Assembly: GCA_947449125.1 (NCBI GenBank)
Contig: CANFQR010000081.1
Location: 1 to 6,739, forward strand
DNA: 6,739 nucleotides
Direction of reading: 5' to 3'
DNA from: Bacteroidota bacterium
Lineage (GTDB): Bacteria; Bacteroidota; Bacteroidia; B-17B0; Aurantibacillaceae
The position numbers and the translations under genes are program-made. Position 1 is the first letter of the stretch. Every line of letters begins with the position of its first letter. Below, in pieces: positions 5,035 through 6,739 of this stretch. Under the pieces are notes generated by a model. The model ran no database searches, was not told where the DNA came from, and saw only the letters and a list, made by a program, of their open reading frames with translations.

Positions 5035-6739
5035 CTATATGTCAGAAAGATCTTTACCTCTGTCCTCTATACTCTCTTCAATATCAATATAGGGCGCTTC
5101 TATAATTTCTTGGTTTAGTGATTTACGATGAATAGACAATAAAATTGCCGGCAATAAAATTAAATTGGTAAACATGGACATAAGCAAAGTTAATGAAACC
5201 AAAACACCTAATGCGGCTGTTCCGCCAAAACTTGATGCAGAAAAAATAGCGAAACCACAAAACAAAATAATAGATGTATAAATCATACTTAATCCGGTAT
5301 CTTTAATTGCTGAGGAAATTGCTGCTGACGCTGCCTTTTTGTGTTTTTTAAATTCCTGGCGGTATTTAGTTAAAAAATAAATTGTTCCATCGGATGAAAT
5401 ACCAAATGCAATACTAAAAATTAAAATTGTTGAGGGTTTAAACCTAATGTCAAGAAAACCCATAATTCCAGCTGTAATAACCAATGGAATTAAACAAGGT
5501 AATTTTGACAAAATAATAATTCTCACCGAACGGAATAAGGCTATACCTACTATTGCAATTAAAATAATTTCAATTAATAAACTCTCTAATAAATTAGATA
5601 ATAGATAATCGTTGTTTTTTAAAAAAACCAAACTATGTCCGGTGGTACTTACCTTATAGTCTCTAGGATCGAAAATAGAGTCAATCTTAGGACGGATTTC
5701 ACTCATTAAAGTTTTCATTTTTTTAGAACCAATATCTGCTACCTGATAACTCACTCTGGTAATTTGTTTAGAGCTGTCAATAAATGTCTGCAAACGATTA
5801 TTTTGTCCTTTAACTGATCCCGAATATTCCGACAACGTTTTTAAATCCCCAATGCCGGGCAATGAATAATATTTAGAATTGCCATCATTATATGCCTGAT
5901 AAGAAAATTTTATTCCTTCTACAATAGATAATGGTTTTGAAAATATTGGATATTCTGCTAATGTTTTTTGCAATAATTTAATTTTATAAATTGCCTTTGC
6001 ATTATTTGCAAATAAACCATTTGGTTTCTTCGTATCAATAGAAATTTCAAATGGCAATACGCCTTTAAAATTAGACTCAAAAAAGCTAAGGTCGCTATAT
6101 ACAGGATCATCTTCTGGTAAATCATCCACTACATATCCATTCATATCTATGAAAGTCATTCCCCATAAGGCTATTAATGTTATGATTATGGTTGTTACAT
6201 AAATAGATTTTCGGTGGTTTTGAACCAAGTGATCTATTATTGTAAGTGCTTTATTAATACGCTTACCTTCTTGATGTTTTGTATGTTTTGGTTTTGGACT
6301 TGGTAAATAATTTAATATAACCGGAATTAAAATTAATGTTATTAAATAAGTGGCCATTACACTAATTGCTGCAACAACGCCAAACTCTACCAACATTGAA
6401 CTTTTTGTAAAATACAATACACCAAAACCAATCGCAGTTGTAATATTGGCAAGAAATAAAGTAACTCCTATAGTTTCAATACTTCTGGCTAATGATTTTA
6501 TTTTATTACCATGTGCAGTAAACTCACTTTGATATTTGTTAATTAAGAAAATGCAATTTGGCAAGCCAATTACCATAATTAATGGTGCTATTAAGCCAGA
6601 CAGCACGGTAATTTTGTATCCAAACAAATACATTATCCCTATAGACCATATTACTCCAATTACAACTACAATTAATGAAAAAAACACGGTAGAAAAAGTT
6701 CTGAAAAACATCCAAAGTATAATTGCCGTTACAATTACC
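5035..6739 (-). CDS. MMPL/RND-family membrane transporter, N-terminus beyond the right edge
   Basis: The frame is open to the right edge and ends at TAG (5037-5035). The first ATG in view (6711) is not the true start, because nine hydrophobic codons precede it in frame (VIVTAIILW). About 567 residues are seen of a family usually near 770-800. Numbering from 6711: membrane helices at about 8-30, 36-56, 83-101 and 106-135, then a basic loop (KPKHTKHQEGKR) and a helix at 168-187. A large periplasmic loop (about 190-368) opens with VVDDLPEDDPVYSDLSFFES. A second bundle follows at about 370-393, 398-420, 426-448, 471-492 and 496-526. The C-terminal tail is acidic. Two helical bundles with a soluble loop are the RND/MMPL plan; relatives export lipids, hopanoids or other hydrophobic compounds, but the substrate here is unknown. 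The second bundle has GISSDGTIYFL (437-447), with Asp441 at the usual proton-relay site. The first bundle has GLPNCIFLINKY (49-60), without Asp. No periplasmic adaptor or outer-membrane channel gene is visible nearby. Confidence 0.92.
   Translation of the reverse strand, partial: VIVTAIILWMFFRTFSTVFFSLIVVVIGVIWSIGIMYLFGYKITVLSGLIAPLIMVIGLPNCIFLINKYQSEFTAHGNKIKSLARSIETIGVTLFLANITTAIGFGVLYFTKSSMLVEFGVVAAISVMATYLITLILIPVILNYLPSPKPKHTKHQEGKRINKALTIIDHLVQNHRKSIYVTTIIITLIALWGMTFIDMNGYVVDDLPEDDPVYSDLSFFESNFKGVLPFEISIDTKKPNGLFANNAKAIYKIKLLQKTLAEYPIFSKPLSIVEGIKFSYQAYNDGNSKYYSLPGIGDLKTLSEYSGSVKGQNNRLQTFIDSSKQITRVSYQVADIGSKKMKTLMSEIRPKIDSIFDPRDYKVSTTGHSLVFLKNNDYLLSNLLESLLIEIILIAIVGIALFRSVRIIILSKLPCLIPLVITAGIMGFLDIRFKPSTILIFSIAFGISSDGTIYFLTKYRQEFKKHKKAASAAISSAIKDTGLSMIYTSIILFCGFAIFSASSFGGTAALGVLVSLTLLMSMFTNLILLPAILLSIHRKSLNQEIIEAPYIDIEESIEDRGKDLSDI

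Noticed and set aside
6350..6532. A 60-codon plus-strand frame opposite the transporter gene
   Set aside because: Hydrophobic by mirror effect of membrane-helix codons on the other strand; no independent support.
1..6739. Possible CRISPR array, insertion sequence, toxin-antitoxin or defence module
   Set aside because: No spaced direct repeats, transposase motifs, terminal inverted repeats or recognisable toxin or defence proteins were seen; all large frames are explained by housekeeping or envelope genes.

Overview
The window looks like ordinary chromosomal DNA from a member of the Bacteroidota, probably class Bacteroidia and perhaps flavobacterial. It is strongly AT-rich. The glycyl-tRNA synthetase is the dimeric single-chain type used in this phylum. 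The MBOAT protein ends in the STGFNPFIYFRF-type tail common in Bacteroidota AlgI relatives. The MMPL/RND transporter has the phylum's typical motifs. A TTG-N18-TATATTTG element before the helicase fits the Bacteroidota promoter consensus, and classical Shine-Dalgarno sequences are not evident. The assignment rests on recognised protein and promoter style, not on any search.

Layout from left to right. On the minus strand, bases 1-1683 hold a two-gene polysaccharide O-acetylation unit: an AlgI-like MBOAT acetyltransferase, then an AlgJ/AlgX-like periplasmic protein cut off by the left edge. The two are joined by a TAATG stop/start overlap. The MBOAT gene carries an apparent +1 frameshift in a run of ten T (coding strand) within its first transmembrane segment. 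On the plus strand, divergent from it, lies glyS (1789-3333). A short intergenic region with a bidirectional terminator separates glyS from a convergent minus-strand pair: a DEAD-box RNA helicase of the RhlE type (3689-4819) followed by a small cold-shock protein (3421-3609). The helicase has a long leader (about 135 nt) with a near-consensus promoter, several small hairpins and a 15-codon upstream reading frame that ends exactly on the helicase start codon. The right end (5035-6739) is most of an MMPL/RND-family membrane transporter, also on the minus strand, whose N-terminus lies outside the window.

How the genes relate. The MBOAT and AlgJ-like proteins should act together to carry acetyl groups across the inner membrane and onto an exported polysaccharide. 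The helicase and cold-shock protein form a plausible RNA-structure remodelling pair. glyS and the transporter are unrelated neighbours. I see no tRNA, rRNA, CRISPR array, insertion sequence or defence system. The points most worth checking are the homopolymer frameshift in the MBOAT gene and the helicase leader with its upstream frame. I found no convincing novel multi-gene system.
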